From NCBI GenBank assembly GCA_020693225.1, contig JAIMJL010000024.1, forward strand, positions 1 to 35,141: a stretch of DNA of 35,141 nucleotides, read 5' to 3'. Shown in pieces: positions 16,924-24,994 of this stretch; the stretch's first letter is position 1, and every line of letters starts with the position of its first letter. The position numbers and the translations under genes were made by a program. Below the pieces are notes generated by a model that was not told the origin of the DNA, made no database searches, and worked only from the letters and a program-made list of their open reading frames with translations. Origin of the DNA: Sandarakinorhabdus sp. (GTDB lineage: Bacteria; Pseudomonadota; Alphaproteobacteria; Sphingomonadales; Sphingomonadaceae).

Positions 16924-17925
16924 CTAGGCGGCAACCTTCAGCACCTGCTTGCCGCGATTTGCGCCGGTGAACAAGCGCATCAGCGTTTGCGGGGCATTTT
17001 CAAAGCCCTGCTGTTCGTCCACCCGGAACACCAGTTTGCCGTCGTTCACGAGGCCGGCGAGGCGTTTGCGCAGCGCCGGGAACTCATTGGCCCAATCCAG
17101 CACGATGAAGCCGCGCATCGTGGCGCGGCGGAACACCAGGTTGAAATAATTTTCCGGCCCCGCCGGCATGGTGCCGGTTTCATAGCGGCTGATGCCGCCG
17201 CAAATCACGATGCGCGCGCCGGTTGCAATGTGCGCCAGCATGTCGTTCAGGATCTTGCCGCCGACATTGTCGAAGATCACATCGACCCCGTTCGGAGCGA
17301 GCGCCTTCAGCCGCTCGCGCAGATTTTCGCTCTTATAGTCGATCGCCGCGTCATAGCCGGCTTCCTCCACCAGCCAGCGGCATTTGTCGGCACCTCCTGC
17401 TATCCCGATAGCCCGGCATCCGGCCACCTTTGCCAGCTGCCCCACGGTGGAGCCGGTGGCGCCTGCCGCACCCGATACCAGCACGACATCGCCCGGCTTC
17501 GGCTCGCCAAGCTTGAACAGCCCGCACCAGGCGGTCAGCCCCGTTGTGCCGAGGACGGAGAGCATCGCTGTCGGTGGCAAGTCCGGATGCACCGCCTCGA
17601 AGCCCTGGCCGTCAGAGAGCAGATGCTCGGTCCAGCAGGTCATGCCGGCATACAGCCCGCCTTCTTTCAGCCGCGGGGTGTTGGATTTCAGCACCCGGGC
17701 GATGCCCGATCCGCGCATCACATCGCCGATCGCCATCGGCGCCACATAATCCGCCACATTCTCGGCCCAGCCCTTCTGCGCCGGGTCAAAGCCCAGCCAC
17801 AGGGTTTGCAGCAAGGCCTCTCCCGGGCCCGGCTCCGCAACATCGGCTTCCACCAGCCGGAAATCGCCATCTCGCAGCGGTCGGCCCCGCGGGTGATCGT
17901 TCAACAGCCATTGCCGGGTTTTCAT
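16924..17925 (-). CDS. NADP-dependent MDR oxidoreductase (CurA/YncB-like), paralog of 10871-11890
   Basis: Start at MKTRQWLLNDHPRGRP; LVSGAAGATGSTVGQLAKVAGCRAIGIAGGADKCRWL. Confidence 0.93.
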   Translation of the reverse strand: MKTRQWLLNDHPRGRPLRDGDFRLVEADVAEPGPGEALLQTLWLGFDPAQKGWAENVADYVAPMAIGDVMRGSGIARVLKSNTPRLKEGGLYAGMTCWTEHLLSDGQGFEAVHPDLPPTAMLSVLGTTGLTAWCGLFKLGEPKPGDVVLVSGAAGATGSTVGQLAKVAGCRAIGIAGGADKCRWLVEEAGYDAAIDYKSENLRERLKALAPNGVDVIFDNVGGKILNDMLAHIATGARIVICGGISRYETGTMPAGPENYFNLVFRRATMRGFIVLDWANEFPALRKRLAGLVNDGKLVFRVDEQQGFENAPQTLMRLFTGANRGKQVLKVAA

Positions 17926-18016
17926 GCGGTCGCCTTTCAAGGTTTCCCGCTGTCATGGCGATGGCGGCGCGTTGGCGGGACTGGCGTTGTCGGTAGGGCT
18001 GCTGCTTTGGGCAGGG

Positions 18017-18787
18017 TCAGATGCGGGCGATCGCCTGCGAGTGCACGGCGCGATCACCGGCGGCCAGCACGCGGCCCTCGCTTTTCAGGCCCAGCGGTTT
18101 GCCGCGCCAATCGGTGATGATGCCGCCGGCGCCTTCCACCACCGGCACCAGCGCCGCCCAGTCGTACACCTTCAGGCCTTCTTCCATCACCAGATCGAGG
18201 CAGCCGGCGGCCAGCAGGCCATAGTTGTGGCAATCGCCGCCCAGCAGCATGTCGCCCACCGAGCGCCCGATGCGCTGGAATGCGGCGTGACCGCTGGCGC
18301 TGAAGAGGTGCGGCGCGGTGGTCGCGGCATGCGCCTGTTGCAGGCTGCCGCAGGTGCGCACCTTCACCGGCTTGCCGTTCAGGGTGGTTCCTGTCTGCCC
18401 CGAAGCATGGCCGATCCAGCGGTCCCCGGCGGCGCCCGAATCGATGATGCCAAGGATCGGCTTATCATTTTCCAGCAGGGCAATCAGCGTGCCATAGAGC
18501 GGCCGCCCGGCGATGAAGCCGCGCGTGCCATCGATCGGGTCCAGCACCCAGAGCCGGCCGCTGCGCGAGGGCTTTATGCCATATTCCTCGCCGATGATGC
18601 CGTCGCTCGGCCGGTCGCGCTCGATGATCCGGCGCATCGCCATCTCGGCGGCGCGATCGGCGATGGTGACGGGGGAAAAATCCTGTTTCCGCTCTACGCG
18701 CGCATTGCTGCGGAAATAGGGGCGAATGGCGTCTGCGGCGGCATCGGCCAGCCGCAGCGCCAGGATGGTATCGGCGGTCAGGCTCAT
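18017..18787 (-). CDS. hisN: Inositol-monophosphatase-family phosphatase, probable histidinol-phosphatase
   Basis: 256 aa; IIGEEYG, WVLDPIDGTRGFIAGRPLYGTLIAL, VYDWAALVPVVEGAGG motifs. Confidence 0.88.
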   Translation of the reverse strand: MSLTADTILALRLADAAADAIRPYFRSNARVERKQDFSPVTIADRAAEMAMRRIIERDRPSDGIIGEEYGIKPSRSGRLWVLDPIDGTRGFIAGRPLYGTLIALLENDKPILGIIDSGAAGDRWIGHASGQTGTTLNGKPVKVRTCGSLQQAHAATTAPHLFSASGHAAFQRIGRSVGDMLLGGDCHNYGLLAAGCLDLVMEEGLKVYDWAALVPVVEGAGGIITDWRGKPLGLKSEGRVLAAGDRAVHSQAIARI

Positions 18788-19983
18788 GCCAGCCCCAGTT
18801 CTGCGAGCAGCTGCGCGCGTGCCGAATCCAGCGCCGGGGCCGCTGGCCGTGTGGCCGGATCGGGGTGCGCGGACAGCTTGATGGGATTGCCCGCCACCTT
18901 CAACGGGGTGCCATCCGGCATGGCCGTTTGCACCAGCATGTTGCGCGCGGCCACCTGCGGATTGGCCAGCGCCTCGCCCACGCTGTTGAGCGGCCCGCAG
19001 GGAACGCCCACCGCCGCCAACCGGTCCAGCCAGTGCGCCGCGGGGGCGGTCTTCAACTGCGCCTCCAGCAGCGCCGAAAGCTCTGCCACATGCGCGCTGC
19101 GATCGGCATTGCTGGCAAAGCGCGCATCACCCGCCAGGGCGCCAAGCGCCAGGCCCTCGATGCAGGCCGCCCATAGCGCATCATTCCCGGCGGCAATCAC
19201 GATTGGCCGGTCGGCGCACTGGAATGCCTGAAACGGGGTGATCGAAGGGTGGCGGTTGCCCAGCGGCCCGGGGCTTTGCCCGCTCACCTGCAATCGCGCG
19301 ATGGCGTTTTCCAGAATGGCAATCTGGCAATCCAGCATGGCGACATCCAGATGCTGGCCAAGCCCGCTTTTTTCGCGCGCGATCAGCGCCGCCTGGATGC
19401 CGATCACCGTGAACAGTGCCGCCGTGATATCGCCCAGCGACGTGCCGACGCGGGTGGGCGGTGTGCCTTCGTGGCCGGTGATGCTCATGATGCCGCCCAT
19501 CGCCTGCACGATTATATCGTAGGCCGGGCGCAGCGCATCGGGGCCGGTCTGCCCGAAGCCGCTGGCCGAGGCGAGGATCAGCCGCGGATGCAGCGCGTGC
19601 AGGTCGGCAAAGCCATAGCCCAGCCGGGCCAGCGCCCCGGGGCGGAAATTTTCCACCAGCACATCGGCCCGCGCCAGCAGCGCCTCGAACACCACCCGGT
19701 CTGCCGCTTCCCGCAAATCCAGCGCCAGCGATTCCTTGCCCCGGTTCACGCTGGTGAAATAGGCGCTTTCGCCGTGCAGGAACGGCCCGATGGCGCGGCT
19801 GTCATCGCCGCTGCCCGGCGCCTCCACCTTGATCACCCGCGCGCCCAGATCGGCCAGCAGCATGGTGGCAAAAGGGCCGGCCAGCACGCGGGTGAGATCC
19901 ACCACGAATAGCCCGGCAAGCGGGCCGGTTGCAGACGTTGCAGACATTGCAGACAAAGAGGAAGGCGCGAAGGGTGCGGGCAT
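18784..19983 (-). CDS. CaiB/BaiF family CoA-transferase
   Basis: 399 aa; VVDLTRVLAGPFATMLLADLGARVIKVEAPGSGDDSR, SVNRGKESLALDLR, VLVENFRPGAL. Confidence 0.96.
   Translation of the reverse strand: MPAPFAPSSLSAMSATSATGPLAGLFVVDLTRVLAGPFATMLLADLGARVIKVEAPGSGDDSRAIGPFLHGESAYFTSVNRGKESLALDLREAADRVVFEALLARADVLVENFRPGALARLGYGFADLHALHPRLILASASGFGQTGPDALRPAYDIIVQAMGGIMSITGHEGTPPTRVGTSLGDITAALFTVIGIQAALIAREKSGLGQHLDVAMLDCQIAILENAIARLQVSGQSPGPLGNRHPSITPFQAFQCADRPIVIAAGNDALWAACIEGLALGALAGDARFASNADRSAHVAELSALLEAQLKTAPAAHWLDRLAAVGVPCGPLNSVGEALANPQVAARNMLVQTAMPDGTPLKVAGNPIKLSAHPDPATRPAAPALDSARAQLLAELGLA
19929..19955. repeat. Three 9-bp tandem repeats TTGCAGAC(G/A) in the 5' end of the CoA-transferase gene
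   Basis: ttgcagacg ttgcagaca ttgcagaca; encodes SAM-SAT-SAT on the minus strand. Confidence 0.9.
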
Positions 19984-20029
19984 AGCCCCGCTGCTAGCCG
20001 GTCAGCCCGGTTGCCGGAAGGCCCATATT

Positions 20030-20066
20030 GCACCGCCATCCGCTGCAGGCCAGCAGATGGCGGTGC
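20030..20066. terminator. Strong intergenic hairpin between TonB receptor 2 and CoA-transferase
   Basis: GCACCGCCATC ... GATGGCGGTGC, perfect 11-bp arms (20030-20040/20056-20066) with an additional 4-bp inner stem; no U-tract. Confidence 0.5.
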
Positions 20067-20078
20067 GCATGTTGGAAA

Positions 20079-22418
20079 TCAGAAGCGGAATGTCGCCTCC
20101 AGCCCGAACAGGCGGGGATTGCCGCGGATGAAGGTCGGGATGCCGAACGCCCCGCCGGTGTTGCCCGCGTCGATCACATAGTCCTTGTCGAACAGGTTGC
20201 TGGCAAAGCCGGTCAGCGCCCAGCGCCCGTCTTGCGCTGCGATCCCCCCGCGCAAATTGACCAGCGTAACGGGCCCCTGCGCGATCGCGGGATTGTTTGG
20301 CAGCTCGAAGAAGATGCGGCTGCGATAGGTGATCGTGGGGGTGGCGAAAAGTTCGAGATTATCGGCAATGGGCAGGCGCGCATCGATCCCGCCGGCGGCC
20401 TGCCAGTCAGGCTGCAAGCGGAAGCGGTTGCCGGCAAAAACGCCGTTTTCGGGTTCGTCGCGGATCTTGGCATCGATCCAGCCGGCATTGGCAAACAGCA
20501 GCAGTTCGCGGCTTGGCCGCCAGCTGGCCTCCGCCTCGATGCCCACATTGCGGGCAGAGCCGGCATTGCGGGTTACGATCTGGCCATTCTCGTTCACGCT
20601 GACCTGGAAATTGTCGTAGGTCTGGTAATAGACGCCAAGGCTGCCCTGAACCGCGCCGCTGCCACCCTTCATGCCCACTTCATAGTTCCAGACGGTTTCT
20701 GCCGGCACATCCACAGCGTTGGGGACCGGCCCCGCGGGGGTGTTGCGGGCATTCAGCTGCACGATCGGGCTGCGCCGCCCTTTCGAGACGGTGGCATAGG
20801 CATTCAGCTGGTCGGATATGCGATACAGGGCATTGAAGCGGGGCAGGAAAGCGTTGTTGGTGCCGCGCGCCGAAAAGGTCTGCCCGCCGGTGCCGGCAAA
20901 GGGCAGCAGCGGCGCGGGCGCGCCCAACAGGGTGAGCAACACCGACGCAGGCTGATCGGAAAAGTAGCGCGAGGAACGTGTTTCCCAAAGCATGCGCGCC
21001 CCGGCCGTCAGCTCCAGCCTCTCGGTCGCATCGAAGGTCATGTCACCGAACAGGCTGATGGTGGTGATGGTGGCACCATTTTCGAAGCGGGCACGATAAG
21101 GAAGCTGGGTGAAGCGGCCGCGGGTCAGCAGCGCGGTTGCTTGCGAAGCTGTCACCACGCCTTGTGCATCCACACAAGGCAGGCCGGGCACGAGCCGGGC
21201 GGCGCATTGAAGATAGGTGCCTTCTTCCGACGAAAAGGGCACATTCTGGGTGCCCGATTCGGTAAAGACATTGAAGCCGCCAAATGCCTTCAGCCGATCG
21301 CCATCATAGTTCACCCGGCTTTCGTGGCTGAACTGCTTGCCTTTCGCATCCTCGGCAAATTCGAGGAACCAGGCCGCCGAACCATCGGCATCGAACACCT
21401 CCAGGCTGTTGAACTCGCGATAGCCGAAGATATGCGTGCTGGACCAGCGACTGTCAGCGGGGGTGAAGCGGGCGGTGAAATTCACATCATGCACATCGCG
21501 CCACAGGCCCAGCTCGTCGCGCCCCAGCACCGCCTGGCTTTGCGGCGATCCTCCAAGCTCGGCAAAGGAGAAGGGCGAGGTATCGCCGCCAAACGGCCGC
21601 AGAACACTGGATTTGAACGCGGTACCGGGGCTGCGCTGGCCATCATAGGTGTAAACGAGATCGAGCTGCAGCGCCTCAACCGGCCGCAGCATGAGCGAGA
21701 CGCGGGCGCCAAACTGGTTCTGGCCGTTCAAATCGCGCTGCAAGCGGGCCGGATTGGGGCTGCCGTTGCGTCCGGCAATATTCTCCACCACGCCATCGCG
21801 CTCCTTATAAGCCATAGCGAGGCGGATGCCGTAATTTTCGGTCCCGGCGTTGAGCACAGCGGATGCCTGCCGCTGGTCAAAATTGCCGAACGCTCCCCGG
21901 ACTTCGCCAGACACACCCTCGCGCACGCGGTTGGGAATCACACTGATCGCGCCGATCGCAGCGGCCGTTCCGAACAGGGTCGCCTGCGGGCCCTTCACCA
22001 CTTCCACTCGCTCGATATCGAATAAATCGAAATAGGATCCGCGCGAGCGCGAAACATCGACGCCCTGATAGAAGATGGAGACCCGCGGCGCGATTTGGGC
22101 GTCGCCTGAATCCGAGGTGATGCCACGGATCACGAAGCCGGGATTGTTGGCCGACTGTTCCTGGATGTTCAGGCCCGGAACGAAGGCAGACAGTTCGTTG
22201 AATTGCGACACCCCGATCCGCTGCAAGGTCTCGCCGGTCCAGGCGGTCACCGTCACCGGAACATCGGAAATCCTTTGGTCGCGCTTCTGGGCGGTGACGA
22301 TGATTTCCGAAAAGCTGTCATCGGCTGCGGCCACCTGCTGGGCGAATGCCGGGGCCATGAGGTTTGCCGCCAGGGCGATGGCAGATACGGTACGCAACAC
22401 AGGACGATCGAACAGCAT
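20079..22418 (-). CDS. TonB-dependent receptor
   Basis: Start at MLFDRPVLRTVSAIALAANLMAPAFAQQ (signal peptide); SEIIVTAQKRDQRISDVPVTVTAW, ERVEVVKGPQATLFGTAAAIGAISVIPN, C-terminal GLEATFRF. Confidence 0.96.
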   Translation of the reverse strand: MLFDRPVLRTVSAIALAANLMAPAFAQQVAAADDSFSEIIVTAQKRDQRISDVPVTVTAWTGETLQRIGVSQFNELSAFVPGLNIQEQSANNPGFVIRGITSDSGDAQIAPRVSIFYQGVDVSRSRGSYFDLFDIERVEVVKGPQATLFGTAAAIGAISVIPNRVREGVSGEVRGAFGNFDQRQASAVLNAGTENYGIRLAMAYKERDGVVENIAGRNGSPNPARLQRDLNGQNQFGARVSLMLRPVEALQLDLVYTYDGQRSPGTAFKSSVLRPFGGDTSPFSFAELGGSPQSQAVLGRDELGLWRDVHDVNFTARFTPADSRWSSTHIFGYREFNSLEVFDADGSAAWFLEFAEDAKGKQFSHESRVNYDGDRLKAFGGFNVFTESGTQNVPFSSEEGTYLQCAARLVPGLPCVDAQGVVTASQATALLTRGRFTQLPYRARFENGATITTISLFGDMTFDATERLELTAGARMLWETRSSRYFSDQPASVLLTLLGAPAPLLPFAGTGGQTFSARGTNNAFLPRFNALYRISDQLNAYATVSKGRRSPIVQLNARNTPAGPVPNAVDVPAETVWNYEVGMKGGSGAVQGSLGVYYQTYDNFQVSVNENGQIVTRNAGSARNVGIEAEASWRPSRELLLFANAGWIDAKIRDEPENGVFAGNRFRLQPDWQAAGGIDARLPIADNLELFATPTITYRSRIFFELPNNPAIAQGPVTLVNLRGGIAAQDGRWALTGFASNLFDKDYVIDAGNTGGAFGIPTFIRGNPRLFGLEATFRF

Positions 22419-22465
22419 GAAAACTCCATTCCGAAAAAGTGGTCCGCGAGTGCCGGATGATTGTT

Positions 22466-22480
22466 GCATTGCAGCAATGC
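22466..22480. promoter_or_regulatory. Perfect palindrome GCATTGC-A-GCAATGC upstream of TonB receptor 2
   Basis: 7+1+7 bp perfect inverted repeat, 48 bp upstream of the ATG at 22418. Confidence 0.45.
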
Positions 22481-22612
22481 TTGTATGACAGTTTGATGAT
22501 GCCACAAGAACCGGCGAGACCGTGTTGCAGGCCGTCGCCACTCTGTCAGACACGGGTTCAGGGCAAGAAGCGCAGCCTTTTCCTCCTTCCGCCAAGCCGC
22601 TAGAAGCGCGGG

Positions 22613-22801
22613 ATGAGAAATGTTCCGCCGCCGCCCGAGATTCGCACCGTGTCCAGCCGCCGGGTGGCCTGCGACGGTGACGAAGGGGCGCTGGGCCATC
22701 CCCGCATCTGGCTGGAAATCGATGCGCGCGGCTTCGTCGATTGCCCCTATTGCGACCGTCGCTTCATCCTCGCCGAGGGCGCTGTGAGCGATGCGCACTG
22801 A
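22613..22801 (+). CDS. CHCC-type zinc-finger domain protein (NDUFS6-like)
   Basis: 62 aa; VACDG...GHPRIWLEID..GFVDCPYCDRRFIL. Confidence 0.88.
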   Translation: MRNVPPPPEIRTVSSRRVACDGDEGALGHPRIWLEIDARGFVDCPYCDRRFILAEGAVSDAH

Positions 22802-22853
22802 CGCAGACTGAAGCGCGCGTGGCTTTTCGCGCAAAGCGCCCTATGTTCGGGCG

Positions 22854-24263
22854 ATGGACCATCTTCTCTACGCTGATCTCGATCCCGAAACCGCCGTCCG
22901 GCTGACCCGCGAGGCGCTGGTCGGTTGCGAGGATGGCGAGCTGTTCCTGCAGGTCGCGGCCTCCGAAAGCTTCGCCTTCGATGATGGCCGGCTGAAGGTC
23001 GCCACCTTCGATACCAGCCGCGGCTTCGGCTTGCGCGGCGTGATGGGCGAAACCAGCGCCTATGCCCACGCCAACGAATTGAGCGAGCAGGCCATCCGCC
23101 GGGCCGGCGAAACCATCGCCGTGGTGCGCAGCGGCCACGGCGGCACCGCCGCCTTGCAGCCGCCGCGCCGCACCAACCAGGCCCTGTATACCGATGCCGA
23201 TCCGCTGTCGGCCGTGCCGTTTGCTGCCAAGGTGACACTGTTGCAACGGATCGATGCGGCCGCACGGGCGCGCGATTCCCGGGTGGTGCAGGTCAGCGCC
23301 AGCCTCGCGGGAAGCTGGAGCCTGGTGAATATCATCCGCGCCGATGGCAGCCGGGCCCGCGATGTGCGCCCGCTCGTGCGGCTCAGCATTTCCATCGTGT
23401 GTGAACGCAATGGCCGCCGCGAATCCGGCAGCTGGGGCATCGGCGGACGAACCCTCTATGATCGGATGTTCGACGAGACGGAATGGAATCGCGCCATTGA
23501 TGGCGCCTTGCAGCAGGCCCTCACCAATCTGGAGTCCGTGCCGGCACCGGCCGGGGAAATGACGGTGGTGCTGGGCCCCGGCTGGCCCGGAATCCTGTTT
23601 CACGAGGCGGTCGGGCACGGCCTGGAAGGCGATTTCAACCGCAAGGGCACCAGCACCTTCTCCGGCCGGGTTGGCGAGCAGGTCGCCGCCAAGGGTGTAA
23701 CCGTCGTGGATGATGGCAGCCTGCCCGATCGGCGCGGCTCGCTCAGCATCGACGACGAGGGCACGCCAACGGAGCGCACCGTGCTGATCGAGGACGGCAT
23801 CCTGAAGGGCTATATGCAGGACCGGATGAATGCCCGGCTGATGGGCGTGCCCGCCACCGGCAATGGCCGCCGCGAAAGCTTCCAGCATCCCCCCATGCCG
23901 CGGATGACCAACAGCTTCCTGCAGGGCGGCAGCGACGATCCGGGCGAAATCCTGGCGCGGGCGAAGTCCGGCATCTATGCCAAAAGCTTCGGCGGCGGCC
24001 AGGTGGATATTGTTTCCGGCAAGTTCGTGTTCAGCTGCACCGAGGCCTATAAAATCGAAAACGGACGCCTCGGCGCGCCGATCAAGGGCGCCACGCTGAT
24101 CGGCAACGGCCCCGAGGTGATGCAGCGGATCGTTGCCATCGGCAACGACATGGCGCTCGACGAAGGGATCGGCACCTGCGGCAAGGGCGGACAATCCGTG
24201 CCGGTGGGCGTGGGCCAGCCAACCCTGATGATCGAGGGCCTGACCGTGGGTGGCACAGCATGA
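22854..24263 (+). CDS. tldD: Metalloprotease TldD
   Basis: 469 aa; GPGWPGILFHEAVGHGLEGDFNRKGTS, VVDDGSLPDRRGSLSIDDEGTPTERTVLIEDGIL. Confidence 0.97.
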   Translation: MDHLLYADLDPETAVRLTREALVGCEDGELFLQVAASESFAFDDGRLKVATFDTSRGFGLRGVMGETSAYAHANELSEQAIRRAGETIAVVRSGHGGTAALQPPRRTNQALYTDADPLSAVPFAAKVTLLQRIDAAARARDSRVVQVSASLAGSWSLVNIIRADGSRARDVRPLVRLSISIVCERNGRRESGSWGIGGRTLYDRMFDETEWNRAIDGALQQALTNLESVPAPAGEMTVVLGPGWPGILFHEAVGHGLEGDFNRKGTSTFSGRVGEQVAAKGVTVVDDGSLPDRRGSLSIDDEGTPTERTVLIEDGILKGYMQDRMNARLMGVPATGNGRRESFQHPPMPRMTNSFLQGGSDDPGEILARAKSGIYAKSFGGGQVDIVSGKFVFSCTEAYKIENGRLGAPIKGATLIGNGPEVMQRIVAIGNDMALDEGIGTCGKGGQSVPVGVGQPTLMIEGLTVGGTA

Positions 24264-24472
24264 GCCTCACCGAGCTGGTAACGGTGAACGATGTATCTCT
24301 GGCGGAAATCATGCGCGGCCGGCTGGCCGCGGATGGGATCGAGGCGGTGCTGTTCGATGCCGGCTTTTCCGGCCTGCTGGGTGGCGGCTATCCGGGCATC
24401 CGCCTGATGGTGACCGCAGACGATGCACAGGCCGCACGGCGGGTGCTCGATTTGCCTGAAAATGAGGCATAG
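24260..24472 (+). CDS. DUF2007 domain protein
   Basis: 70 aa; SLAEIMRGRLAADGIEAVLFDAGFS...RLMVTADDAQAARRVL; 4-nt overlap with tldD. Confidence 0.85.
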   Translation: MSLTELVTVNDVSLAEIMRGRLAADGIEAVLFDAGFSGLLGGGYPGIRLMVTADDAQAARRVLDLPENEA

Positions 24473-24492
24473 CTTTAGCCTGACGCACCCCG

Positions 24493-24509
24493 TGCCAAGA
24501 AAATGGGCA
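24493..24509. promoter_or_regulatory. Putative NtrC-type site TGCCAAGAAAATGGGCA (GC-N11-GC)
   Basis: Dyad with the GC-N11-GC layout of the NtrC consensus, upstream of the sigma54-like promoter of the PII gene. Confidence 0.5.
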
Positions 24510-24551
24510 CAGTTTCCCCTTGCGATTGCTGCACTGCAATAGCGGAACAAC

Positions 24552-24568
24552 TTGGCACGATATCTGCA
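24552..24568 (+). promoter_or_regulatory. Putative sigma54 (-24/-12) promoter TTGGCAC-GATAT-CTGCA
   Basis: TGGCAC-N5-(T/C)TGCA match, 56 bp upstream of the PII gene start. Confidence 0.75.
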
Positions 24569-24623
24569 GGGCCAACCTGTCTGACAGTGCATGGGCGCTG
24601 TTTTTGCCAGGGGGTGTTGGCCA

Positions 24624-24962
24624 GTGAAGTTCATTGTTGCAGTCATCAAACCTTTCAAGCTCGATGCCGTGCGTGATGCGCTGACCGGCCTTGGTGTGCA
24701 GGGTATGACCGTGACCGAAGTGAAGGGCTTCGGCCGCCAGAAGGGTCAGACCGAAATCTACCGCGGCGCCGAATACACCACCAACATGGTGCCCAAGGTG
24801 AAGATCGAAGTCGCGGTAAGCGATGACCTTGCCGGACGCGCTGTGGAGGCGATCCAGCAGGCTGCTCACACTGGCGCCATCGGCGACGGCAAGATTTTCG
24901 TGCTCGACATGGCCGGCGTGGTGCGCATCCGCACCGGCGAAACCAACGAAACGGCGCTGTAG
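24624..24962 (+). CDS. glnK: PII family nitrogen regulatory protein
   Basis: GTG start at 24624; MKFIVAVIKPFKLDAVRDALTGLGVQGMTVTEVKGFGRQKGQTEIYRGAEY (Y51 conserved), GKIFVLDMAGVVRIRTGE. Confidence 0.97.
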   Translation: MKFIVAVIKPFKLDAVRDALTGLGVQGMTVTEVKGFGRQKGQTEIYRGAEYTTNMVPKVKIEVAVSDDLAGRAVEAIQQAAHTGAIGDGKIFVLDMAGVVRIRTGETNETAL

Positions 24963-24994
24963 CAATGGCGCGGGATGAAAAGGAGGGGTTGCGA

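Noticed and set aside
20028-22025. 665-aa plus-strand ORF opposite TonB receptor 2
   Set aside because: Antisense of a convincing TonB receptor; no recognisable domain.
22764-24194. 476-aa minus-strand ORF opposite tldD
   Set aside because: Shadow ORF; TldD motifs are unambiguous on the plus strand.
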